Positions 16,027 through 22,317 of a DNA stretch of 34,234 bases are shown piece after piece; within the stretch, counting starts at the first letter, position 1; each line of letters opens with the position of its first letter. A model generated the notes under the pieces. The model did no database searches. It had not been told where the DNA came from and worked only from the letters and a program-made list of their open reading frames with translations. The DNA is from Pseudonocardia asaccharolytica DSM 44247 = NBRC 16224 (GTDB lineage: Bacteria; Actinomycetota; Actinomycetes; Mycobacteriales; Pseudonocardiaceae): positions 1 through 34,234 of the forward strand of contig NZ_AUII01000036.1 in NCBI RefSeq assembly GCF_000423625.1. The letters are read 5' to 3'. The position numbers were made by a program, and so were the translations under genes.

Positions 16027-16464
16027 ATGGCTGAGCAGGTTGTGGACGGCCGGGGCCCGGCCGCCGCATCCTGGGCGAGAGGGCTCGCCCGGTTCGCCGG
16101 TCTCGTGATGGCGGTGCTCGGTGTCCTGCACATCGTCGCCGGAACCAGCGCGCTGGTGCGCGGCGAGATCACCGCACCGGGGGCGCACCAGGTCTTCTCG
16201 ATCGGCGTCGTCGCCTGGGGCTGGGTGCATATCGTGGTCGGGGCGCTCGTGGGGCTGGCCGGAATGGCCGTCATCAGCGGGCAGCTGTGGGGGCGCGTTG
16301 TCGGGATCGTGCTGGTGGTGGTCAGCATCGTCGTGAGCTTCCTGTCCCTGTCCCACCACCCGGGCTGGTCGATCGTGGGAATCGGGCTGGCCGTGGCCGT
16401 TGCGTGGGCGCTGTGCGTGTTCGACGAGGAGGCGTCGGCCGCCGCACCGACGATGCTGGACTGA
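16027..16464 (+). CDS. DUF7144-type four-helix membrane protein, 145 aa (second paralogue)
   Basis: It has the same architecture as 10144-10635: a short polar N-tail, then four helices (FAGLVMAVLGVLHIVAGTSAL, WGWVHIVVGALVGLAGMAVI, LWGRVVGIVLVVVSIVVSFLSL, IVGIGLAVAVAWALCVF). The WGW-H motif at the start of helix 2 and the G-RVVG-V block are shared by both. ATG 16027 is preceded by a GAGAGGAG site. It is a single-gene unit; its 3' end faces the PLDc_N/SHOCT gene across 30 bp. Function is unknown. Confidence 0.85.
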   Translation: MAEQVVDGRGPAAASWARGLARFAGLVMAVLGVLHIVAGTSALVRGEITAPGAHQVFSIGVVAWGWVHIVVGALVGLAGMAVISGQLWGRVVGIVLVVVSIVVSFLSLSHHPGWSIVGIGLAVAVAWALCVFDEEASAAAPTMLD

Positions 16465-16494
16465 CGGCCGATCGCCCGCTCCGCCGCGCCCCGG

Positions 16495-16929
16495 TCAGGG
16501 CAATCCGGATGTGCTGACGCTGCCACTCGGGGCGAGCGCCTGACGTTTGAGCGCCTCGTACTCGTCGCGGGTGATGTCTCCGCTGTCGAGGAGCTGCCTG
16601 GCCTTGGCGATCTGGTCCGCGGGCTGAACGTTGCCCGCAATGGACCGGACGTCGCTCTCGAAGCGTGTGCGCACGGCCTCGGCGGCGGCCCGCCGGCGTT
16701 CGGCCATCCCGCGGCCCTGCGTGATCAGGTACAGCAGGATGCCGACGAACGGGAGCACGATCACGAGGACGGTCCACCCCGCCTTCGCCCATCCCGAGGC
16801 GTCGGAGCGACCGAACAGATCGCCGAAGATGACGATCAGGAGCCAGAACCACAGTACGAACCCGAAGAAGACGAACATCGTCCAGATCAGATTGAGCAGG
16901 GGGTAGTCGCTGCTCTGCGCCAGAATCAT
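16495..16929 (-). CDS. SHOCT domain protein with PLDc_N-like membrane hairpin, 144 aa
   Basis: Two hydrophobic helices at the N-terminus (LLNLIWTMFVFFGFVLWFWL and AGWTVLVIVLPFVGILLYLI) enclose a short polar loop. This matches the phospholipase-D-nuclease N-terminal module seen in many small actinobacterial proteins. A basic helix (GMAERRRAAAEAVRTRF) and a C-terminal SHOCT motif (ADQIAKARQLLDSGDITRDEY) follow. No phospholipase catalytic domain is present. ATG 16929 has GGGGAG 8 nt upstream. The 17-bp motif copy at 17012 is centred 91 bp upstream. Confidence 0.85.
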   Translation of the reverse strand: MILAQSSDYPLLNLIWTMFVFFGFVLWFWLLIVIFGDLFGRSDASGWAKAGWTVLVIVLPFVGILLYLITQGRGMAERRRAAAEAVRTRFESDVRSIAGNVQPADQIAKARQLLDSGDITRDEYEALKRQALAPSGSVSTSGLP

Positions 16930-17011
16930 CGTCGATCTCCCCACGGAGTGTCGGTTAGGTGGGACGGAGCTCCCCGGATTGTCACGATGCCCCCGTGCGG
17001 GCAGCCCGGCC

Positions 17012-17028
17012 TCACCCGGAGCGGACGA
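17012..17028. promoter_or_regulatory. Copy of the 17-bp TCRYCC-N5-GGRYGA motif
   Basis: TCACCC-GGAGC-GGACGA, centred 91 bp upstream of the PLDc_N/SHOCT gene. It lies in the divergent gap with the AI-2E-type transporter, which has its own copy at 17109. Confidence 0.65.
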
Positions 17029-17108
17029 TCGCGGGCTCCCGAGGGACGGCCGAGCGGACCGGCCGCAGCCGGCGAGCCCCGTGGGCGTCGGCGGCAGGCG
17101 TGCGGGGA

Positions 17109-17125
17109 CCGCCCCTCAAGGGTGA
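17109..17125. promoter_or_regulatory. Copy of the 17-bp motif close to a probable transcription start
   Basis: CCGCCC-CTCAA-GGGTGA, one mismatch in the left half. It is centred 44 bp upstream of the transporter ATG. If that gene is leaderless, as its sequence suggests, the site centre is at about -44, a classical activator position. Confidence 0.55.
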
Positions 17126-17147
17126 GGCCGCGGGGGACACCGGGGCC

Positions 17148-17153
17148 TACCGT
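17148..17153 (+). promoter_or_regulatory. Possible -10 element of a leaderless promoter
   Basis: TACCGT matches the actinobacterial TAnnnT pattern and ends 7 nt before the ATG at 17161. No Shine-Dalgarno sequence is present in those 7 nt or just before, so transcription may begin at the start codon. Confidence 0.4.
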
Positions 17154-17160
17154 CGCGACG

Positions 17161-18306
17161 ATGACGGCTCCGGCACCTCCTCACGTCGCCCTTCCCCGCG
17201 GGCTGGTCGTCCTGCTGGGTGCGGCCGCCGGAGTGATCGTCGTCGCCGGCATGATGGCGGTGTCCTGGCTCCTCGGGCCGGTGTTCCTGGCGCTGGTCAT
17301 CGTGATCGCGATCAGCCCGGTCCAGGCCTGGGCCCGTCGGCACGGCTGGCCGGGCTGGCTGTCAACGCTGCTACTGGTGATCCTCGTCTACGGCGTCATC
17401 CTGTCGCTGGTGCTGGTGATGGTGGTGTCGGTGGCCCAGCTGGCCTCGCTGCTGCCGCAGTACGCGAACCAGGCCCAGGCGATGTTCACCAGCGTGACCG
17501 AGGAGCTGCACCGGTTGGGCATCGACCCGTCGACGGCGAAGACGGCGGCGAGCTCGGCGGATCTGAACAAGCTGGCCGGGGTGCTCGGCGGTCTCCTGTC
17601 CGGGGTGACGAGCGTGCTGACCAGCGTCGTATTCCTGCTGGCGCTGCTGCTGTTCCTCTCCGCCGAGGCGAGCGGCATGCCGGCGCGGCTGGCCGCGATC
17701 GCCGCCGACCGCCAGCCCATGGCCGTGGCGCTGCGTGACTTCGCCCGGGGGACGCGCAGCTACCTGATCGTCACCACCGTCTTCGGGTTCATCGTGGCCG
17801 TCCTCGACACGGCCGCGCTCGCGATCCTCGGCGTGCCACTCGCGATCCTGTGGGGGGTGCTGGCGTTCATCACCAACTACATTCCCAACATCGGGTTCAT
17901 CCTCGGCCTCATCCCGCCTGCGCTGCTGGCCCTGCTCTCCGGGGGCTGGAAGCTCATGCTCTGGGTCATCGTCGTCTACTGCGTGCTGAACCTGGTGATC
18001 CAGTCATTGATCCAGCCCCGATTCGTCGGCGACTCGGTGGGGCTCTCGGCCACGGTCACCTTCGTGGCCCTCATCTTCTGGGCCTGGGTGCTCGGCGGTC
18101 TCGGCGCGCTGCTCGCGATTCCGATGACGCTGCTGGTCAAGGCGCTGCTGGTGGACACCGACCCGCGGGCGGGCTGGGTCGATGCGCTGGTGCGCTCGCC
18201 GGACCGCGGAAAGGCGAGATCCGCGCCGCCCGGCTCGGGCGAGGCAGCCGCGCCCCCACCGCCCGGCGCGCCGCTGGCCGCCCGGGTCGATGGCAGCGAC
18301 GGCTGA
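17161..18306 (+). CDS. AI-2E family transporter, 381 aa
   Basis: A polytopic membrane protein of the AI-2E/UPF0118 family, whose members export small molecules or act in Na+/H+ exchange; the substrate here is unknown. Features are N-terminal paired helices (GLVVLLGAAAGVIVVAGMMAV, VFLALVIVIAISPVQAW), the periplasmic amphipathic region (LLPQYANQAQAMFTSVTEELH) and the conserved FITNYIPNIGFILGLIPPALLALL block. QSLIQPRFVGDSVGLSATVTF and the terminal GALLAIPMTLLVKALL follow. A Pro/Ala-rich cytoplasmic tail ends the protein. ATG 17161 starts the first conserved segment and lacks a ribosome site. Confidence 0.88.
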   Translation: MTAPAPPHVALPRGLVVLLGAAAGVIVVAGMMAVSWLLGPVFLALVIVIAISPVQAWARRHGWPGWLSTLLLVILVYGVILSLVLVMVVSVAQLASLLPQYANQAQAMFTSVTEELHRLGIDPSTAKTAASSADLNKLAGVLGGLLSGVTSVLTSVVFLLALLLFLSAEASGMPARLAAIAADRQPMAVALRDFARGTRSYLIVTTVFGFIVAVLDTAALAILGVPLAILWGVLAFITNYIPNIGFILGLIPPALLALLSGGWKLMLWVIVVYCVLNLVIQSLIQPRFVGDSVGLSATVTFVALIFWAWVLGGLGALLAIPMTLLVKALLVDTDPRAGWVDALVRSPDRGKARSAPPGSGEAAAPPPPGAPLAARVDGSDG

Positions 18307-18312
18307 GGGACG

Positions 18313-18625
18313 TCACGACCCGGGCTGCGGTGGTCCGGCGCCGAGCTGCGCGGGTGCGGGCTCGGCGGGCCGCCGCTCGCCGCTCGACGCGGCCACCGGA
18401 TCGAGGCGGGCCGCCACCACGTGGGCGACCACGGCCGCGACGATGACCAGCGGTGACGCGCCCAGTCCCAACTCTCCGGCAGGTCCCGCCAGAGCCACGT
18501 GTGCAGGCCGTGACGAGCACGAGGAAGCCGTAGGCTGCGGCGGAGATCGGGACCTCCACGAGCGCGGCCAGCGCGAACAGCTGCAGGTAGCCGCGGCGGC
18601 GCGGCAGTCGCGGGCCGGACCGGCG
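18313..18625 (-). pseudogene. ClC chloride channel pseudogene: N- and C-terminal ends joined, core deleted
   Basis: On the minus strand, GYLQLFALAALVEVPISAAAYGFLVLV matches the first helix of the full-length ClC at 26355-27788 (LRLLLLAAVIGVPISAAAYYFLQLV). After a 1-base frameshift, HTWLWRDLPE matches its LQRWVFMDLPR. The sequence then jumps to GASPLVIVAAVVAHVVAARLDP, the counterpart of the paralogue's last helix (AVMPLVIVAVVVAHVVTARLAP), and ends at a stop codon. About 370 codons, including the whole selectivity filter, are missing. The relic lies directly downstream of the SHOCT gene. Confidence 0.85.
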
Positions 18626-18892
18626 TCAGGTGCCGAGGATCCGCGCCTTCTGCGCCTGGAACTCCTCCTCGGTGAGGACACCCTGCTGCTTCAGCTCGCC
18701 GAGCTGCTCGAGCTGCGACAGGACGTCGCCGCCGGCTCCGCCGCCCGCCGGCTGCTCGGCAGGGGCGTGGGCCTGCTCCTGGCTCTGGCGGGCCCAGCGG
18801 CCCGCCTGTCGGCGGGAGACCCGGTTGGACACGGCGGTGGCCGTTCCGGCGATGGCGGCGGTACGCGCGATCCCGCGCAGCAGACCGGGCAT
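18626..18892 (-). CDS. SHOCT domain-containing protein, 88 aa
   Basis: A short protein with a small hydrophobic/Ala-rich N-terminal segment (GIARTAAIAGTATAVSNRV), a basic stretch and a Gln/Ala-rich linker. The C-terminal SHOCT motif has QLEQLGELKQQGVLTEEEFQ and ends KARILG. ATG 18892 has AGGAG 7 nt upstream. It follows DUF6325 on the same strand, and this pair of families commonly occurs together in actinobacteria, so co-transcription is likely. It ends where the ClC relic begins. Confidence 0.9.
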   Translation of the reverse strand: MPGLLRGIARTAAIAGTATAVSNRVSRRQAGRWARQSQEQAHAPAEQPAGGGAGGDVLSQLEQLGELKQQGVLTEEEFQAQKARILGT

Positions 18893-18930
18893 GGCGATGC
18901 TCCTGTTCGATTCGTGACGTGCGGGGCTTC

Positions 18931-18975
18931 GGCGACTCAGGCGGGGGCGACTCAGGCGGGGCGACTCAGGCGGGG
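18931..18975. repeat. Three tandem 15-bp repeats spanning the DUF6325 stop codon
   Basis: Three consecutive near-identical copies of GGCGACTCAGGCGGG start at 18931, 18946 and 18961. Each contains TCA in the DUF6325 frame, so on the minus strand the gene ends in three in-phase stop codons five codons apart. This probably arose by slippage. Confidence 0.85.
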
Positions 18976-19445
18976 GGGCCGGCCGCGTCCAGGGAGGCGA
19001 GCAACGCCTGGACCGGAATCCGCCCGCTCGCGACCAGCTGGGCGCCGCCACGGCGCAGCTCCCGGGCCAGCGGTGCGGCCCAGAGGTTCTCGTAGACGAT
19101 GACCGCCGCGCTGCACCCGGGTTCCACCACCGTGGCCGCCGCCGCGAGATCGTCGCCATCGATCAGGCCCGCGCTCGCACCCGTGAAGACCGCGAGATCC
19201 AGCTCACCGTCACCGTCGAGGTCCTCGACCGCCAGTCGGATGAGCGTTCCGTCCGGTTCCGTGCGCAGGAACTCCAGGTCGATGATGCGAATGATGCCCC
19301 GCTCGACGAGATCGAGGAGCATCGGCAGCCCTCTGCCCGTCATCCGGTTACCCGGGAACTCGATCACGAGATAGTCGATCGGGCCCAGCTCGTCGAGTTC
19401 GGTGAGTTCATCCGATGTCTCCGGGGTCCGCTCAGGAGCGCTCAT
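18966..19445 (-). CDS. DUF6325 family protein, 159 aa
   Basis: A soluble alpha/beta protein. Blocks are GPIDYLVIEFPGNRMTG, a LLDLVERGIIRIIDLEFLR helix-strand, an acidic VEDLDGDGELDLAVF segment that resembles a Ca-binding loop, SAAVIVYENLWAAPLARELR and GRIPVQALLASLDAA. The family often precedes a SHOCT protein, as here. Function is unknown; the resemblance to polyketide-synthase-neighbourhood or stress proteins is too loose to use. ATG 19445 follows GAGGTGG. Upstream lies the 74-nt palindromic region with two weak motif copies. Confidence 0.87.
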   Translation of the reverse strand: MSAPERTPETSDELTELDELGPIDYLVIEFPGNRMTGRGLPMLLDLVERGIIRIIDLEFLRTEPDGTLIRLAVEDLDGDGELDLAVFTGASAGLIDGDDLAAAATVVEPGCSAAVIVYENLWAAPLARELRRGGAQLVASGRIPVQALLASLDAAGPPA

Positions 19446-19538
19446 TCCAGCCACCTCGCGTCGGGTCGGGACGACGCCGGCATCTCCTCGCCACCGGCGC
19501 CAGCAGGTCGAGCGTCGCTCCCCGACGGGCGGGACACC

Positions 19539-19555
19539 TCACCCGAGACGGGTGG
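19539..19555. promoter_or_regulatory. Weak copy of the 17-bp motif
   Basis: TCACCC-GAGAC-GGGTGG, last base A to G. It is centred 102 bp upstream of DUF6325, inside the left arm of the palindromic element. Confidence 0.45.
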
Positions 19556-19583
19556 TCCCGGCCCGCCCGCGGGCGGGCCGGGA

Positions 19584-19600
19584 CCACCCGGGTCGGATGG
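19584..19600. promoter_or_regulatory. Weak copy of the 17-bp motif
   Basis: CCACCC-GGGTC-GGATGG, with first and last bases changed. It lies in the right arm of the palindromic element, 36 bp before the ATG of the glutamate-decarboxylase fragment and 125 bp before the TDT transporter. Confidence 0.4.
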
Positions 19601-19627
19601 TGTCCTCCCGCCCGGTCAGACGGTGAG

Positions 19628-19720
19628 ATGGAGCCGGCCGCCGACCGGCCGATGGCCGAGCGCTTCGACAAGAACATGATCGACAAGGACGAGTACCCGC
19701 AGACGCAGGAGGCGAAGTGA
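19628..19720 (+). pseudogene. Glutamate decarboxylase N-terminal fragment, 30 codons
   Basis: The open frame from ATG 19628 encodes MEPAADRPMAERFDKNMIDK followed by DEYPQT. This closely matches the N-terminal region of bacterial glutamate decarboxylases (pattern WMEPEA--LMAETFDKNMIDKDEYPQTAEIE). Nothing of the PLP-binding core is present. The frame ends QEAK-stop, exactly where an AGGAGG ribosome site begins, and its TGA overlaps the GTG of the TDT transporter. The fragment may now act only as a short leader peptide that delivers ribosomes to the transporter start. Confidence 0.75.
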
Positions 19721-20796
19721 CGGGGACAGCGGACGCGGACCGTGTCGTCGCATCCGAACCCGCGCCGGGGCCGCTGGCCACGTTCTTCCCGGGCTACTTC
19801 GCGATGGTGATGGCCACCGGGATCATCGCGATCGGCTGCCGGCTCGTCGGGATCCCGGTGCTCGACGAGGTGCTGTACGCCATCGCCGCCGTCGGCTACG
19901 TCGTCATCGCCGGGTTCACCAGCGCCCGGCTCGTCCGCTTCCCGCGGCTGGTGCTCGCCGACCTGACCAACCACGCCAAGGGTTTCGCGTTCACCACCGC
20001 GGTCGCCGCCAGCGAGGTCCTCGGCGCAGCGAGCGCGATCGTGCTCGGCTGGTGGGACCTGGCGCTGGTGCTGTGGTGGATCGGCCTGGGGCTCTGGGCG
20101 GTACTGCTCTACACGACCTTGATCGCGGTCGTGCTGCGCGTCGACAAGCCCGGGCTCGGCGCAGGCATCAATGGAACCTGGTTTCTGCTCACGGTCTCCA
20201 CCGAGTCGGTCGCGGTGCTCGGCGCGCTGCTGCTGCCACGGCTCGGCGGCGAGCCGCTGGCGTTCGCCTGCCTGGCGTTCTTCTGTCTCGGCATCGTGCT
20301 CTACCTGATCGTCATGACGATGGTCTTCCTGCGCTGGACGTTCGCCAGGCTCGGCCCGGACGAGGAGGATCCGCCCACCTGGATCGCCGCGGGTGCCGTC
20401 GCGATCACCGTCCTCGCCGGTTCGAACCTGCTGCTGGCCCGCACCGTCGAGCCGCGGCTCGACCGGCTGGCGCCCGCGGTCGAACTGCTCGTCGTGCTCG
20501 CGTGGGCGACGGCCACGTTCTGGTTCCCGCTGATGATCGCGATCGGGGTGTGGAGACACGTCGTCAACCGGCTCCCGCTGCGCTATCAGCCGTCGTACTG
20601 GGCGCTGGTGTTCCCGCTCGGGATGTACGCGGTCGCCACCTTCAGGATGCGGCCGGCCATCGGGCTCGACCTACTCGACTGGCTTCCCACCGTCGGGCTC
20701 GCGGGCGCCCTGATCGCCTGGACCGCGACGTTCGTGGGTCTCGTACACGGCGGCGCCCGACTGCTGCTCCGGCGCAAACCACGCCGCCGACATTGA
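19717..20796 (+). CDS. TDT family (TehA/malate-permease/SLAC1-like) transporter, 359 aa
   Basis: A ten-helix membrane protein of the tellurite-resistance/dicarboxylate transporter fold, which conducts anions or C4-dicarboxylates. Helix 1 carries the family start FFPGYFAMVMATGIIAIG. Conserved blocks are GINGTWFLLTVSTESVAVLG, VLYLIVMTMVFLRW and the C-terminal YQPSYWALVFPLGMYAVAT. The start is GTG 19717, four nt after AGGAGG (19707-19712) and overlapping the stop of the decarboxylase remnant (GTGA). No cytoplasmic accessory domain is present. The substrate is not predictable from sequence. Confidence 0.87.
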   Translation: MTGTADADRVVASEPAPGPLATFFPGYFAMVMATGIIAIGCRLVGIPVLDEVLYAIAAVGYVVIAGFTSARLVRFPRLVLADLTNHAKGFAFTTAVAASEVLGAASAIVLGWWDLALVLWWIGLGLWAVLLYTTLIAVVLRVDKPGLGAGINGTWFLLTVSTESVAVLGALLLPRLGGEPLAFACLAFFCLGIVLYLIVMTMVFLRWTFARLGPDEEDPPTWIAAGAVAITVLAGSNLLLARTVEPRLDRLAPAVELLVVLAWATATFWFPLMIAIGVWRHVVNRLPLRYQPSYWALVFPLGMYAVATFRMRPAIGLDLLDWLPTVGLAGALIAWTATFVGLVHGGARLLLRRKPRRRH

Positions 20797-20849
20797 CGGC
20801 CGCGTGCGCCCGGCCCCGGCGGAGAACACGTGGTGATAGGTCCAGCCCC

Positions 20850-21160
20850 ACGCAGGATGAGCGCGACGAGCACGACGAGGAACAGCGGGTAGAAACCGGA
20901 GAACATGGTCGCGTACCAGGCGGGGAACGCGGCGAAGGTCGCGGCGGCGACGATCAGCCAGACCCCGTTGCCGTCCCATACCGGGCCGATGGTCCGGATG
21001 ACCGCCCGACAGCCGTCTTCCCCCCGCCCCACCACCCGTGCAGGGTGCCGAAGAACCGGGTCAACCGCAGGTACTCCGGTTGGCCGGTGCGGTGCCAGCG
21101 GGCCTGCAGCACGGCGGTGAGCAGCGCCAGCCCGATCGTCAGCGGCACGAAGAGGAAGTC
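20850..21160 (-). pseudogene. cydA'-'cydB relic: cytochrome bd oxidase subunits fused by deletion
   Basis: Minus-strand reading from 21160 gives FLFVPLTIGLALLTAVLQ then RWHRTGQPEYLRLTRFFGTL, the N-terminal helix of CydA. After about 35 bp of unrecognised sequence, another frame gives TIGPVWDGNGVWLIVAAATF then AAFPAWYATMFSGFYPLF, the Q-site-proximal N-terminal part of CydB. Most of cydA and the 5' end and last two thirds of cydB are missing. The first 17 codons of cydA lie on the other side of the IS605-type element. Its heme ligands and quinol site are gone, so no oxidase activity can remain. Confidence 0.85.
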
Positions 21161-21219
21161 ATGAACCCCACGGCTGACGCCGGGGCTTGCAGATCGCGAG
21201 TCCTACCTGGCTGGCAGGG

Positions 21220-22190
21220 TCACGCCGCGTTCGGCTGCATGACGACAGCCCGGCGACCAATGTTGATCGCCGCGTTGTGGTCTGCGGGCGCAGCGTGCCC
21301 GCAGGAGACGCATCGGAAGTCGTCCCGGGTGGGACGGTTCCGCTTGTCGACGTGCCCACACACCGAGCAGGCCCTCGACACCCGGTCGCGGATGCCCTGG
21401 AGGCCCTCCGGGGCGATGCCGCGGCCGGTGTCTTTGGCCCTGCCGACCAGGGCTTTCGAGATGCAGTGGTTGACGTCGCGAGCGAACCGGGCCTCCCGAC
21501 GGCGTCGTTTGCGGAGCAGACGCTTTGCGGACTTGGTGCCTGTCGCCTGCAACCGACGACGCAGCCGAAGATTTTGGCGGCGCAGTCCGCGCAGCGCTTT
21601 CCCGGAGCGGGTGGTGCCGTCCGAGTCGGTGGCGATGTTCACCACGCCGAGATCCACACCGAGCCACTCCGGGGGCTCGGTCAGGTCCCCGGGATCGGGG
21701 ACGTCGATGACTACGGCCAGGTAGAACTTGCCGTCGCGGTGGATCAGGTCCGCCTGCCCGCGGACGGTCGTCCCGGGCTGGGTGCGCCAGCGCCCCTGGT
21801 TGAGCACCGGCACCTCGATGCGCCCGATCAAGGTCAGGATCGACACGCGGTCCCGTCCCTTCCAGGACAGGATGCGCTGGTCGAACGGCACCGCCCCCAG
21901 GGGCCGGAACACCGGCTGGATGGTCTTGTCCCGCTTGTAGGCCTCGCAGGCCTTCGCGATGGCGCGGACGGCCAGCTGCGCGGACAGTCCGAACTGCTCC
22001 CGCAGCTCGCCATACACCTCGGGTTGCAGCCGGATCTTGTTCGCGGTCCGCAGCGCGTAGGCGACCTCTGGACCCGGTTCGCGGCGGCGTTGCAGGCGCG
22101 CATGGTGGCCAGCAACGCCTCGGCCTGCTCTGGGGTCGGGGCGAGCTTGAGCATCTCGGTCACCAGCACGCATTGAGGATATCTGTCCAT
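21220..22190 (-). pseudogene. Broken tnpB (RNA-guided nuclease family): frameshift plus RuvC deletion
   Basis: The N-terminal frame gives VTEMLKLAPTPEQAEALLAT and ACNAAANRV. Near 22073 a 1-base deletion shifts the frame, which resumes as EVAYALRTANKIRLQPEVYG. RuvC parts that remain are GVDLGVVNIATDSDG (first Asp), GIAPEGLQGIRDRV (Glu) and the Cys4 zinc finger CSVC-CVSC, followed by PADHNAAINIG (last Asp). Between RDRV and SRACSVCG about 40 residues usually present (RuvC helices and the VVLVDP strand) are missing. Two independent lesions mean it is not a working nuclease. A start at ATG 22190 or GTG 22169 is possible. Confidence 0.85.
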
Positions 22191-22200
22191 GCGGATACTG

Positions 22201-22243
22201 CTCCGCATTCCTCCCCCGCCTGGAGGCGGGGCTTCCTGCGGAG
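22201..22243. repeat. Structured hairpin at the upstream end of the tnpB element
   Basis: A 7-bp outer stem (CTCCGCA/TGCGGAG) and a 7-bp inner stem (CCCCGCC/GGCGGGG, loop TGGA) are separated by small internal loops. It lies just inside the left end, about 10 nt upstream of the tnpB start, and may be the transposase recognition hairpin. Confidence 0.6.
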
Positions 22244-22250
22244 ATATCCG

Positions 22251-22304
22251 GTGATAGATCGACGTGCTGGCGAACTGCAGCCGGGCGAGGTCGACGGCGG
22301 ACAC
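22251..22304 (-). pseudogene. First 18 codons of cydA, cut off by the IS605-type element
   Basis: GTG 22304 starts VSAVDLARLQFASTSIYH, the conserved CydA N-terminus (compare DLARWQF-T-YHFLFVP). It has a GGGAG ribosome site and lies 13 nt after the GH15 stop, so cydA was once the next gene of that operon. The reading continues directly into IS sequence; the rest of cydA resumes at 21160. Confidence 0.8.
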
Positions 22305-22317
22305 CCGACACTCCCGG

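Larger units (their letters stand above)
19532..19605. repeat. 74-nt palindromic element with a 42-nt perfect palindrome
   Basis: Bases 19549-19590 form a perfect palindrome (21-bp arms, no loop, centre CCCGCGGG). Imperfect pairing continues out to GGACACC/GGTGTCC at 19532 and 19605. It lies between divergent genes, so it is not a normal shared terminator. The outer parts of both arms overlap weak 17-bp motif copies. Confidence 0.85.
21161..22250 (-). mobile_element. IS605-type (tnpB-only) insertion element inside cydA
   Basis: About 1.09 kb lies exactly between two halves of the CydA N-terminus (SIYH before, DFLFVP after), so the ends can be placed within a few bases. The downstream end has a hairpin (21166-21185, CCCC/GGGG stem) followed by GGGGTTCATGAC. 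The upstream end has a two-level hairpin (22201-22243: CTCCGCA/TGCGGAG outside, CCCCGCC/GGCGGGG inside). No target duplication is seen, as expected for IS200/IS605 elements. No tnpA gene is present, so mobility depended on another copy. Confidence 0.75.

Noticed and set aside
20830..21160. Considered as a live small membrane protein
   Set aside because: The two recognisable parts are CydA and CydB fragments in different frames.
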